Of a DNA stretch of 46,809 bases, positions 22,781-31,240 are shown one piece after another. This DNA is from a virus. A program made the position numbers and the translations under genes. Each line of letters starts with the position of its first letter. Within the stretch, counting starts at the first letter, position 1. Below the pieces are notes generated by a model that worked only from the letters and a program-made list of their open reading frames with translations, did not search any database and was not told the origin of the DNA. Location: positions 1-46,809 of IMG/VR virus record IMGVR_UViG_3300031951_000294, one strand, 5' to 3'.

Positions 22781-23230
22781 ATGAACAAAGAATCTATTTA
22801 CAACCAACCTGTAAAAAATAAAGGACCTTTCAAATATTATGAGGATAAGGAAGGCGTATTCTTTTTTATCGCACTTTTTACACTCGGTATAGGGTTTTTA
22901 TTTTTTTACTCTATGTTCGTAGAGAGGACATATTATAAAAATAGGATAACTCTTTTGAAGATTTTGAAAACAAAATCATACGACTCTCTTTCTTATGTTG
23001 AGACCCACGAATCACCTTCTTTTGGTAATATCTCATGTTTCAAGTTGGTTATTGATGGTATAACGTATGAAATTAGTCTGTGGCATAAAAACAATGAATT
23101 CACATTATCAGGTAATGGTCATTCCGATTATATTGGTTTGTTTAATGGTGATTTAATCAACAAATCATTGGTTAAAGACATCAATAGATATCTTTATGAG
23201 TTTTTACCAGAAGAACCAAAATTTCGTTAA
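22781..23230 (+). CDS. single-pass membrane protein (149 aa)
   Basis: MNKESIYNQPVKNKGPFKYY leads to a strong hydrophobic segment at about 26-46 (GVFFFIALFTLGIGFLFFYS). A soluble domain follows, with alternating strands (YVETHESPSFGNISCFKLVI), probably on one side of the membrane. Unknown family. Last gene before the terminator-promoter at 23248. Confidence 0.7.
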   Translation: MNKESIYNQPVKNKGPFKYYEDKEGVFFFIALFTLGIGFLFFYSMFVERTYYKNRITLLKILKTKSYDSLSYVETHESPSFGNISCFKLVIDGITYEISLWHKNNEFTLSGNGHSDYIGLFNGDLINKSLVKDINRYLYEFLPEEPKFR

Positions 23231-23247
23231 TTAAGTATTTACTTTTC

Positions 23248-23280
23248 AAAAAAGGATTTGATTATGTCAAATCCTTTTTT
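23248..23280 (+). terminator. intrinsic terminator fused to a promoter
   Basis: AAAAAAGGATTTGA pairs with TCAAATCCTTTTTT around a TTATG loop (14-bp stem, six T). The 5' arm holds the TTTG of the promoter at 23257-23288. Confidence 0.82.
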
Positions 23281-23288
23281 TATTATTG
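23257..23288 (+). promoter_or_regulatory. Bacteroidota-type promoter embedded in the terminator
   Basis: TTTG, exactly 20 nt, then TATTATTG (one mismatch to TAnnTTTG), 5 nt before the ATG at 23294. Confidence 0.6.
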
Positions 23289-23293
23289 ATAGT

Positions 23294-26200
23294 ATGGAAA
23301 AACTTGATTTAAAAAATCTACCCTTAACCGATGGTAAGTTTATTTATCTAGCATCGGTGGATAGTGAGGCACAAAAAGGTTATTACAAAATTGGTTTAAC
23401 TAAAAACATGCACAGTAGAAGTAAAACATCAAAAAGTGCATTCTCAATTGATGATCCTTATTTTATTGACTCCATTGACATTTCAAAATTAACAGACAAA
23501 CCTCTTCATGTTGTGGAGGGGGAAGTTCATGATATTCTAACAAAGTTAGGTTACCTCGTAAAAAACGGAAAGGAGTGGTTTATGTTAGTTGGTGATCCTA
23601 TTAAGATCTTCAGAAACGTTCTAAGTATAGTATTAAACAATACGGATTCCTTTAAGAAAATATTATCGTTATTACCCCATCAAAAAGAAGCGTCAAAATT
23701 TATCAATGAAAGATTCGATTCCGATGATAAGAAATGTTTGATATTCCACAAATGTAGAAGTGGGAAAACATTCATAACAGGAAAACACATCCAAGAAAAC
23801 AGATACGATAATGTATTGTTTGTAACCAATCAACCAACGGTTAATTACCAATGGATTGGATTCTTTGATACTCATCAAGGATTCATGGATTATAGTATTA
23901 TAGATAAAGAAAATATTTCTGAAGTGGATTTTGAATTAAATGAAAAGAGAATTATTTTCTTATCATTACAGGATATTAAAGGTGGGGATGAAGTTTTTGG
24001 TAAAGATAAATTCAAGAATCTTATACATACTAAAATCGATCTACTTATCATCGATGAGTGTCATCACGGTGTTGAAACGGAAAAAACCACCGAGTTTTTG
24101 ACAAAAGTTAATTATGAGAGATTATTAGGTCTATCCGCAACACCGAGTAAGAACCTTTTAGTTGGGAGATTCGCTAAGGAACATACTCATATTTACGGAT
24201 TGTCAGATGAAAAGAAGATGAAATTACAATTTCCCGATCAATACCCTTATGCCGATATAAACTTCTTATTGTGGAATCTTTCTAAAAATGAGAAATCTAA
24301 CTTAAAGTATTTTTCAGATGAGGAACAATTCAAATTTGATAAGTTTTTCCGAATTGAGAATGGTAATTTTTATTATCAATCGGATATTGAATTTCTGTTC
24401 AAAAGATTAATTGGTGACCGTTCGGTTTGTGGTCGTGATAAGTTGGGTACAAAATACCCATTAAAAAATCAAGGAGATTTCTCTGATGTTAGATCGGTTC
24501 TTTTATTTGTCCCTAATATTTCAGTACAAGAAAAATTAAAAGAACTTTTACTGAACAATGAATATTATAAAGATTTTGATATCCACATAACAAATAGTGA
24601 GATTAACTCTTCAAAAATGTTAATCAATAAAGTTAGAGGAGAATTCACTTCAAAAAGTAAGAGAAGTTTAATCATTGCCGTTGACCAATTAACGATGGGT
24701 ATCACATTGGAAGATTGTGATATGGTGATGATGATGAATGATTGGTTGTCAATGGACAAATACATTCAAGCATCATTCAGATGTCAATCACCTAGAGAAG
24801 GTAAAGAAAAATGTTGGGTTGTTGATTTTAATGCTGCAAGATCGTTTGAAATGATGGGTGAATATCAAACCATTATTTCAAAATATACCGGCAACGAATT
24901 AAAAGATCAAATTAAAGAGTGGGTGGAATGTGTTAATATCTATAACCGAATTGATGGTGAGTTCATACCTGTCGATGTTAATACGTTCTTTACCGAATAC
25001 CTAAATACCATAAGCAAACGAATAAGGTTTGATTATCAAAATACGATTAATTTTGATAAATTAACTGATGATGATATTTCTAAATCCTTGTTAAGTTTCG
25101 GTTTAAAAGATGGAACATCATCTTCTGAAACAAAACTTAATGATGATGGGATCGATAAGGGTAAGAGTAAGATCACTAAAAACCTATCACCATCAAATAA
25201 AGATAAACCTTCCGAGATTGATATTAATAAACTTATTGAGATTGCAAAAGCATTGTTGGATAAGACGATGCTTCTGACAATATTCAATAGATTTGAGCAT
25301 GACGATATTGATAAAAATTTTGAAGTTATTTCTAACCATCCTGAACAAAAACAAGCGTATTTAGACACATTATTATTGGGTATTAATGATGCGGAAAATG
25401 TTGATTTAGACACTATTAAGTATATTTATGATAACGTTTTTGATAAGGATAACATCAATAAAAAACTATTCGAGTTCAATAGAAAAGTGATATTTATATT
25501 TGATAATATGAGGAAAAATCCTAATATTATAAATATGATGTTACCCGAAGTATTAAAATTGATTGATAGTTATTTAAAACCTTCTAATACCGAGAAAAGG
25601 TTGTTAGGTGAGGTGTTCACACCATTATACGGAAAGCCAGGTTGTGTGGAAGACCAATTAAATTTGATGGAGGATTCTTTTTGGAAAAGAAAAGATGTTA
25701 AGGTTTTAGACCCATGTGCGGGAATTGGAAATTACTCTGTTGTTTTAATTGATAAATTCATGAATGGATTATCTGACGAAATACCGGACTCAGAGGAACG
25801 ATTAAAATGGATATTAGAAGAAATCATATGTGTTAATGAATATCAAAGTAAAAACCTATTCATATATCTACAATTATTCGATCCTGAAAACAAATACAAA
25901 ATGAACTTCTACAGGGGTGATTATTTGACATTAAATATTAAAGAAACCTTTGGGGTTGAGAAATTTGATTTGATTTGTATGAATAGTCCTTATCAGGAAG
26001 AATTAAAAACTAAACGAGGCTCGGCTAAACCTCTTTATAATCTTTTCATTGAAAAGGCTATAAAGGATTCTAAAAGGGTTATCTCAATTAACCCAAGTAG
26101 ATGGTTTGCTGGTGGTAAAGGATTGGATAATTTTAGAAACATGATGCTTTCAAATAAAAACTTAAAAGAAATCTGTCATATAGAAGACCCAACTTTGGTT

Positions 26201-26929
26201 TTTGGTAATGGTGTTGAAATAAAGGGTGGTATTTCATATTCTTTAATTGATGAAGAATATAATGGAAATTGTGTGTTCAATGGTAATTTAGTTGATTTAT
26301 CTAAATTTGATATAATTGTGAATCCAAAATACTATTCAATATTGAGTAAATTATCAGGAAGAGTTGGATTAGATACAATTTGTAAAGGACAATCATATTC
26401 TGGGATAAAAACAAACGATAATAGATTATCAAAAGTTAAAGTTGATGATTCTTATATCAAATGTTATGTTAGTCAAGTAAATGGATTAGAAAAATGGATT
26501 AAAAGAACTGATGTTAAAAAATCCGTTGATTTAAGTAAATGGAAAGTAGTAACTGCAGAAGCATCCGGTTCCAATAAAATGTTGGGTAAATTTGGTAATT
26601 CATTTATAGGATATCCAAATGAAGTTTGTAATCAGAGTTATGATGTTTTTGAAGTTAATAATGAAACAGAAGCTAAATCTTTACTTTCTTATATTTCCAC
26701 AAAATTTGCTAATTGTTTATTATCATTAAGGAAAATATCACAACATATTAAACCAGACACTTGTAAGTGGATCCCAATGGTTCCCTTTGATAGAGAATGG
26801 ACTGATGAACAACTGTTCGATTATTTTAATTTAACTGATGAGGAACGAAACCTTGTCATGACATATGACAAAAAGGATAAACCTAAGTTAAATGTCGAGG
26901 TGGTAAATGAACTTACAACAGTATTATGA
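23294..26929 (+). CDS. GIY-YIG nuclease-SF2 helicase-N6-adenine methyltransferase fusion (1211 aa)
   Basis: Start MEKLDLKNLPLTDGKFIYLA; a longer frame from 23258 reads through the terminator. Residues about 13-105 match a T5orf172/GIY-YIG domain: IYLASV, GYYKIGLTKNMHSRSK, VEGEVHDIL with the probable catalytic Glu, and EWF. Residues about 125-560 form an SF2 helicase: KCRSGKTF Walker A near 152, LLIIDECHHG near 253, LSATPSK near 281 and QASFRCQSPRE near 491. From about 770 there is an Eco57I-type methyltransferase with DPCAGIGNY near 805 and NSPYQ near 896 (usual form NPPY). A target-recognition-like tail follows. This resembles single-chain Type ISP restriction-modification enzymes but with GIY-YIG in place of an Mrr-type nuclease. 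It could methylate phage DNA and translocate on or cut competitor DNA (inference). Confidence 0.85.
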   Translation: MEKLDLKNLPLTDGKFIYLASVDSEAQKGYYKIGLTKNMHSRSKTSKSAFSIDDPYFIDSIDISKLTDKPLHVVEGEVHDILTKLGYLVKNGKEWFMLVGDPIKIFRNVLSIVLNNTDSFKKILSLLPHQKEASKFINERFDSDDKKCLIFHKCRSGKTFITGKHIQENRYDNVLFVTNQPTVNYQWIGFFDTHQGFMDYSIIDKENISEVDFELNEKRIIFLSLQDIKGGDEVFGKDKFKNLIHTKIDLLIIDECHHGVETEKTTEFLTKVNYERLLGLSATPSKNLLVGRFAKEHTHIYGLSDEKKMKLQFPDQYPYADINFLLWNLSKNEKSNLKYFSDEEQFKFDKFFRIENGNFYYQSDIEFLFKRLIGDRSVCGRDKLGTKYPLKNQGDFSDVRSVLLFVPNISVQEKLKELLLNNEYYKDFDIHITNSEINSSKMLINKVRGEFTSKSKRSLIIAVDQLTMGITLEDCDMVMMMNDWLSMDKYIQASFRCQSPREGKEKCWVVDFNAARSFEMMGEYQTIISKYTGNELKDQIKEWVECVNIYNRIDGEFIPVDVNTFFTEYLNTISKRIRFDYQNTINFDKLTDDDISKSLLSFGLKDGTSSSETKLNDDGIDKGKSKITKNLSPSNKDKPSEIDINKLIEIAKALLDKTMLLTIFNRFEHDDIDKNFEVISNHPEQKQAYLDTLLLGINDAENVDLDTIKYIYDNVFDKDNINKKLFEFNRKVIFIFDNMRKNPNIINMMLPEVLKLIDSYLKPSNTEKRLLGEVFTPLYGKPGCVEDQLNLMEDSFWKRKDVKVLDPCAGIGNYSVVLIDKFMNGLSDEIPDSEERLKWILEEIICVNEYQSKNLFIYLQLFDPENKYKMNFYRGDYLTLNIKETFGVEKFDLICMNSPYQEELKTKRGSAKPLYNLFIEKAIKDSKRVISINPSRWFAGGKGLDNFRNMMLSNKNLKEICHIEDPTLVFGNGVEIKGGISYSLIDEEYNGNCVFNGNLVDLSKFDIIVNPKYYSILSKLSGRVGLDTICKGQSYSGIKTNDNRLSKVKVDDSYIKCYVSQVNGLEKWIKRTDVKKSVDLSKWKVVTAEASGSNKMLGKFGNSFIGYPNEVCNQSYDVFEVNNETEAKSLLSYISTKFANCLLSLRKISQHIKPDTCKWIPMVPFDREWTDEQLFDYFNLTDEERNLVMTYDKKDKPKLNVEVVNELTTVL

Positions 26930-27176
26930 AATAATTAAAAAAAAAATAGAAAATAACGACTATACCATAACCAATCCAAGAGAAATAAATTCCCATATTG
27001 ATTCTATCATTTACATCATGTGGGAATTTATGTTGGATAGGAATGATGAAAGAATTGTTGAGGTTTTTGAGAATATCTGTATTCCTACTGGTGTGAATAC
27101 CGGTGATGTGAATATTGACTTCAAAAAATACTCTGTGGAACAATTTTTAGAAGAAGTGATGAAACTTAAAGATTAA
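26907..27176 (+). CDS. small hypothetical protein overlapping the methyltransferase end (89 aa)
   Basis: MNLQQYYEIIKKKIENNDYT starts 23 nt before the stop of 23294-26929, in another frame, so it is likely translated by coupling. It is all-helical with an acidic core and no known motif. A partner of the restriction-modification-like protein is possible but unproven. Confidence 0.68.
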   Translation: MNLQQYYEIIKKKIENNDYTITNPREINSHIDSIIYIMWEFMLDRNDERIVEVFENICIPTGVNTGDVNIDFKKYSVEQFLEEVMKLKD

Positions 27177-27181
27177 TTTAT

Positions 27182-27189
27182 TACCTTTG
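27182..27189 (+). promoter_or_regulatory. host-type -7 box TACCTTTG
   Basis: TACCTTTG lies 5 nt upstream of the RNA ligase start, right after the previous stop. No good -33 TTG is found at 19-21 nt. Confidence 0.5.
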
Positions 27190-27194
27190 TCCTC

Positions 27195-28247
27195 ATGAAC
27201 ACAACTCTACAATCTTATTTGGACAATGGGTTACTTTATAATCAAGTACATCCAACTTTAGACCTTACCATATGGAATTATACCGAGAAGGTGCAGTATG
27301 ACGGACTTTTTGATGACGTAACTCTACAAACTCGAGGTTTGGTTACCAACTCTAATGGTGATGTGGTTGCGAGACCATTCCGTAAGTTCTTCAACATTGA
27401 GGAAGGAAGACATACCGCAACCCCTGACTTTGAAGTTTATGAAAAAATGGATGGTAGTTTAATCATCGCATTCATTTATCAAAGTGAGTGGGTGTTATGT
27501 ACTCGTGGTTCATTCACCTCTGATCAAGCAATTGCTGCAACCAAATACTTCTTTGAAAATAATTTGGATAAGGTATTTGAGGGTGGAAGAAACACTTACT
27601 TGTTTGAATATATCGCACCTTGGAACAGGATCGTTGTTGATTACGGTGAAGAACGTTTGGTTTTACTTGGAATTGTTGATACCGAAACCGGTGATGAGTT
27701 TTCTTTGGATACCTTACGTTCCGATGAATTCCAAGAATATGTTGGTCCGTTGGATGTTGTTAAGAAGTATGATGGTATCACCGATTATTCTTTATTGAAG
27801 GGAATGGTTAAGGATGATGCTGAGGGTTTTGTGGTTAAGTTCTCCAATGGTGACCGAATGAAGGTTAAAGGTGTTGAGTATATCAGGTTACATAAGGTTA
27901 TGACCGGATTATCCACCACTTCAGTATGGGAATGTTTATCCAAAGGTGATGACATAATGACCATCCTTAAAGATGTTCCTGATGAGTTCTACAAGAAAGT
28001 TGACGTATATGTAAATCAATTAAAGAATGATTATAATGACATTTATGATACTTGTTTAAGTCATTACGTTACTTTCAGATATGGTAAAAATGGTGAAAAA
28101 ACATCCGAACCCACAAGAAGGGAATATGTTGATTATGTGTTGCAAAGACCAAGACCACTTCAAGGGGTTCTATTCAATATGTGGGATGGAAAAGCCTATG
28201 ACCATATCATATGGAAGATGATCAAACCAACTTTTATGAAATTATGA
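27195..28247 (+). CDS. T4 RNA ligase 1-like ATP-dependent RNA ligase (350 aa)
   Basis: Nucleotidyltransferase motifs are in order: EKMDGSLI with Lys84 as the AMP-accepting lysine (motif I, KxDG), RGSFTSDQ, a strand TYLFEYIAPWNRIVVDYG (motif III region), AEGFVVKF (motif IV) and MKVKGVEYIRLH (motif V). Length and N-terminal extension match the T4 Rnl1 group, which seals RNA breaks with 5'-phosphate and 3'-hydroxyl ends, for instance in tRNA cut by host anticodon nucleases. The polynucleotide kinase at 19749 would supply its substrate, which makes the kinase's broken Walker A notable. It has its own -7 box. Confidence 0.93.
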   Translation: MNTTLQSYLDNGLLYNQVHPTLDLTIWNYTEKVQYDGLFDDVTLQTRGLVTNSNGDVVARPFRKFFNIEEGRHTATPDFEVYEKMDGSLIIAFIYQSEWVLCTRGSFTSDQAIAATKYFFENNLDKVFEGGRNTYLFEYIAPWNRIVVDYGEERLVLLGIVDTETGDEFSLDTLRSDEFQEYVGPLDVVKKYDGITDYSLLKGMVKDDAEGFVVKFSNGDRMKVKGVEYIRLHKVMTGLSTTSVWECLSKGDDIMTILKDVPDEFYKKVDVYVNQLKNDYNDIYDTCLSHYVTFRYGKNGEKTSEPTRREYVDYVLQRPRPLQGVLFNMWDGKAYDHIIWKMIKPTFMKL

Positions 28248-28256
28248 TAAACTCCC

Positions 28257-28266
28257 CATATTTATA
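28257..28266 (+). promoter_or_regulatory. putative late promoter motif CATATTTATA
   Basis: CATATTTATA is followed by a 13-nt A-rich leader to the ATG at 28280. No TTG lies at -33. Confidence 0.48.
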
Positions 28267-28279
28267 AATAAAAGTAAGT

Positions 28280-29347
28280 ATGGGGAAGTTTGTTATATCG
28301 GAATCTGAACGTAGGGAGATTCTTGCATTACATGAGAGTTATAAGAAAAGTTTATTGCAGGAACAAGAGTCGGATATTCCAACATCATTACCTCAAAACG
28401 ATATTGAATTAACAAAATTTGCAGAACCTATTAAAGAACAACTTTTGAAAGATGTTCAATCGGATGCGGCAAAAAAGAAAATTATGGGTTATGAGGTTGC
28501 AGAATATCCTCGTAAAGTAACACCTGAGAATGATATTAACTTATATAACAAATTTTTGAATGAGATTTTTATTCCGAAACTAAAAACGGTTAAGTTCTTA
28601 TATTCGGATAGTTTGGCACCGACAACATCGGGTGAATGGTCAATTAAGGATTTTTCAATATCAATCAATCGTAAATCTATCATCAAATCTGCACTTAAAC
28701 AAAACATAACACCTGAATCTGAATTGACCAGAGTTATAACACACGAATTAAGGCACTTTTTATACGATACTTTAAGTGAGGTGTATTATATTCCAACCGA
28801 TTACACGAATTTTATGTGGGATATGAATAAACCAAAACCGACAGTTGTTTCAAATAACAAATATTCAGGATTTACACAATACACCGACCCATACACTTAT
28901 GATACTTCCGAGATTTTAGCAAGAATGGCGGAATTTAGAAAGATCTTAGGTATTAAGTCAGACGAAACTTATACTCCTGAACAAATGAAGGGTATTATGA
29001 TGAATAAATTCAAAAACATTTATTCAAAATATCCACAACTAACGCCTGAAGAGTTTAACAAAATCAAAAATTTACCAAAAACTAAAAGACAAAATCCGAT
29101 CTCAAAAACAAGTAAAGAATTCGCCATTGAGGACGAAAGGGGTGTAAATATCGGGTTTTGGTATAAGGGTGACTTCAAACAATTTTTAGAGGACTTCAAG
29201 GTCTATGCAAACGATGTTACTTGGATGATGAACCTTATCACCACATTAAAGTTGGAAGGGTATTTTTACGTGGATTATTCAATCGCGTCTCACGTCCAAG
29301 ATTATTTTGTATCGGTAGAAAAAGGAGATAATAAAAATATTGGTTAA
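28280..29347 (+). CDS. packaging-tag protein with HExxH metallopeptidase domain (355 aa)
   Basis: The N-terminus MGKFVISESERREILALHES carries the shared 'GKF-I-(T/S)-E-S-E' core, and LLQE/QES at 25-31 nearly equals LFE/QES in 11758-12885. The centre has VITHELRHFLYDTL with the zinc-binding H155-E156-x-x-H159, and DTSEILARMAEFRKILG downstream offers a possible third ligand, as in gluzincin-like peptidases. This would be a zinc protease carried in the head and delivered with the DNA. The target is unknown. The stop overlaps that of 29344-29880 through TTAA. Confidence 0.78.
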   Translation: MGKFVISESERREILALHESYKKSLLQEQESDIPTSLPQNDIELTKFAEPIKEQLLKDVQSDAAKKKIMGYEVAEYPRKVTPENDINLYNKFLNEIFIPKLKTVKFLYSDSLAPTTSGEWSIKDFSISINRKSIIKSALKQNITPESELTRVITHELRHFLYDTLSEVYYIPTDYTNFMWDMNKPKPTVVSNNKYSGFTQYTDPYTYDTSEILARMAEFRKILGIKSDETYTPEQMKGIMMNKFKNIYSKYPQLTPEEFNKIKNLPKTKRQNPISKTSKEFAIEDERGVNIGFWYKGDFKQFLEDFKVYANDVTWMMNLITTLKLEGYFYVDYSIASHVQDYFVSVEKGDNKNIG

Positions 29348-29880
29348 ATAAGACCTTGTTTCATTAACTGACGGATTTGTTCCTGAGTAAATTTAAGAGT
29401 TCTTTCTTTCTTAACCACGGATTCTTTGATCTTTGGTTTCTCAACAACTTTTTCTTCAATCACAGGTTCTTCTTTGGTAACCACAGGTTTTGGGGATTCT
29501 TTAACCACCTTCTTTTCTTCAGGTTGTTGGAATACTTCAACTCTAACCTTTGGTTTTTCATCCTCTTGTTGTTCTTGAACTACAACTGCAACTTTCTTTT
29601 CGGTTGCAACAACGAAGTCTGATGACCAAGGTTCAAAATAAACATCATCGGCAATGACTTCCAATCTCATGTTACCTACAGTTCCTTCGGGAAGAAAATG
29701 TTTAGTCTTTGGAATATTAACATCACAAACACCCGTTTCATGAATATAACCTGTGAACATATAATTCAATTCATCCGTTTCAAGGATCATTCTTAATTTA
29801 GAATTTGCGAATGAGGTTCCCTCAACTTGTATGTTACAACTAAATTTGTTTGCTTTATCTGAAAATAATTTATAAGCCAT
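29344..29880 (-). CDS. putative structural protein with Pro/Glu/Lys-rich linker (178 aa)
   Basis: An N-terminal beta-rich domain of about 100 residues (MAYKLFSDKANKFSCNIQVE) is followed by a low-complexity linker dense in Pro, Glu, Lys and Val. It ends in a short helix (LKFTQEQIRQLMKQGLI). This domain-linker-helix plan occurs in head or tail assembly proteins. It is transcribed with 29892-31160 from the late-type motif at 31174. A structural role is inferred from context. Confidence 0.72.
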   Translation of the reverse strand: MAYKLFSDKANKFSCNIQVEGTSFANSKLRMILETDELNYMFTGYIHETGVCDVNIPKTKHFLPEGTVGNMRLEVIADDVYFEPWSSDFVVATEKKVAVVVQEQQEDEKPKVRVEVFQQPEEKKVVKESPKPVVTKEEPVIEEKVVEKPKIKESVVKKERTLKFTQEQIRQLMKQGLI

Positions 29881-29891
29881 GATATCTCTTT

Positions 29892-31160
29892 TTATATAAT
29901 TATCTTCACATTTACCTTTTTACTCTCTTTGATTGTAACATCCACATCAGAAATTTTAATTTTTACTTTTGTGTTCTTTTGTTTGTTCTCTCTTTTTTCA
30001 AAAGTAATCTCATCAACTTCCAATCTTGTGAATAATCCAATGATGATTTTTTTCTCTTCTTCGGGTAATTTTCTCAATCTATCTCGGACCATCGCCATTG
30101 ATCCACCACCACTAATCGCAGGGGTAACAATTGGAATGATAATACAAAATTCCGCCCATGTTAATTCACTTGTGTCCCAAATTTGTTCCGCGTTTGCCCA
30201 AGTATAACAAAATTGTTCACCCGGTGTTCTTGTCGGTGTTGGTGTTGGTGTGGGAGTCGTTACAGGACCACCACTTGATGTTGGTGTAACTGTCGGTGTT
30301 GGTGTTGGAGTTTTAGTAACAGATGATGTCGGTGTGGTTGTATTAGTAGGTGTTTGTGTAACGGTAGGTGTTGGTGTTTCTGTTGGGGTCGGAGTGGGGG
30401 TTGGTGTAACGGCACAGGTATTTATTGCGGTTACCACACCACCACCATCCAAATCATAATAGATATTTGGATCATAACCATCAGTTAAAGTCATTTCACT
30501 TGTTACATCACAACCATTAAGTTGTGGTACCACCCATAGTGTCGTTCCAACTTGTATTGGGTTGATATCCGGAAAATAATTAACATAATATGTTTGGGAT
30601 GTGTCACAAGGGCTTACCAAACTACCTAATTCAAATAGGTATGGGTCAGTTACAATACACTCACCGTCTTCAGTTATATCAACCACAGAACCACCAACAG
30701 TTGTGATAGTATAACTTATAGTGAAGGAATAAGAAGGTATCCACACTTTTTGGTCTGTAACATCGGTGGATAGTATTGTTAAACATTTGTCATCATAAAT
30801 GTTTAGACCAAGATCAAATATTTGCGAAGCATCATAATAATAAGGACCTTTACCGGTATGACAACAACTATCGCCAGCATATATTATTCCAAAAACAGGA
30901 ACACCAAAGTCGGATGGGACACCTAATTGGATTATCTCACCGGTACCATCAGTTTCAAAAACCTTATTAAAATTATAATCGGTTGGTTCTGTAATATAAA
31001 ACCAAGTATTTTTGAAAGTATCACTTCCTGTAATATCAGTATAAATAACACTACCTACACTTAATACGTTTGTATTTTGAACGTAAAACGTTATCGGTGG
31101 ATTATTACAAATACCACCAATGGAAGAACCATAATTAGAAGTTACCGGATAAAACGCCAT
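29892..31160 (-). CDS. putative tail/appendage protein with Thr-Pro repeat linker (422 aa)
   Basis: An N-terminal beta-rich region (MAFYPVTSNYGSSIGGICNN, many Tyr/Thr/Asp, about six Cys) resembles exposed structural domains. Residues about 250-312 are a nearly pure Thr-Pro repeat linker. A Trp-rich segment follows (FCYTWANAEQIWDTSELTWA), then a charged tail. Thr-Pro linkers occur in extended extracellular stalks. It lies divergent to the tail-fibre gene 31241-34555, with late-type motifs on both strands between. Function as a surface appendage is inferred. Confidence 0.75.
   Translation of the reverse strand: MAFYPVTSNYGSSIGGICNNPPITFYVQNTNVLSVGSVIYTDITGSDTFKNTWFYITEPTDYNFNKVFETDGTGEIIQLGVPSDFGVPVFGIIYAGDSCCHTGKGPYYYDASQIFDLGLNIYDDKCLTILSTDVTDQKVWIPSYSFTISYTITTVGGSVVDITEDGECIVTDPYLFELGSLVSPCDTSQTYYVNYFPDINPIQVGTTLWVVPQLNGCDVTSEMTLTDGYDPNIYYDLDGGGVVTAINTCAVTPTPTPTPTETPTPTVTQTPTNTTTPTSSVTKTPTPTPTVTPTSSGGPVTTPTPTPTPTRTPGEQFCYTWANAEQIWDTSELTWAEFCIIIPIVTPAISGGGSMAMVRDRLRKLPEEEKKIIIGLFTRLEVDEITFEKRENKQKNTKVKIKISDVDVTIKESKKVNVKIII
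30223..30413 (-). repeat. Thr-Pro codon repeat tract
   Basis: A run of ACACCAACACCA-like units (minus strand) encodes alternating Thr-Pro with Val, Glu, Gln and Ser insertions. The units are imperfect, so this is a coding low-complexity tract rather than a CRISPR or satellite array. Confidence 0.85.
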
Positions 31161-31173
31161 TTATATTATTTAC

Positions 31174-31212
31174 TATAAATACAATTATAACACAACTTAC
31201 AAACTATTTATA
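31174..31212. promoter_or_regulatory. divergent late-type motifs between structural genes
   Basis: The minus strand has TGTATTTATA at 31174-31183, 13 nt from the ATG at 31160. The plus strand has ACTATTTATA at 31203-31212, 28 nt from the ATG at 31241. Confidence 0.42.
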
Positions 31213-31240
31213 GATTAACACATTTTCTTAATGTTATAAT

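Noticed and set aside
29377-29622. 81-aa Phe/Asn-rich plus-strand frame
   Set aside because: It is the shadow of the Pro/Glu/Lys-rich linker of the minus-strand gene at 29344-29880.
30223-30413. CRISPR or tandem-repeat array
   Set aside because: The repeat units are short, uneven and in frame, and encode a Thr-Pro linker. There are no spacers.
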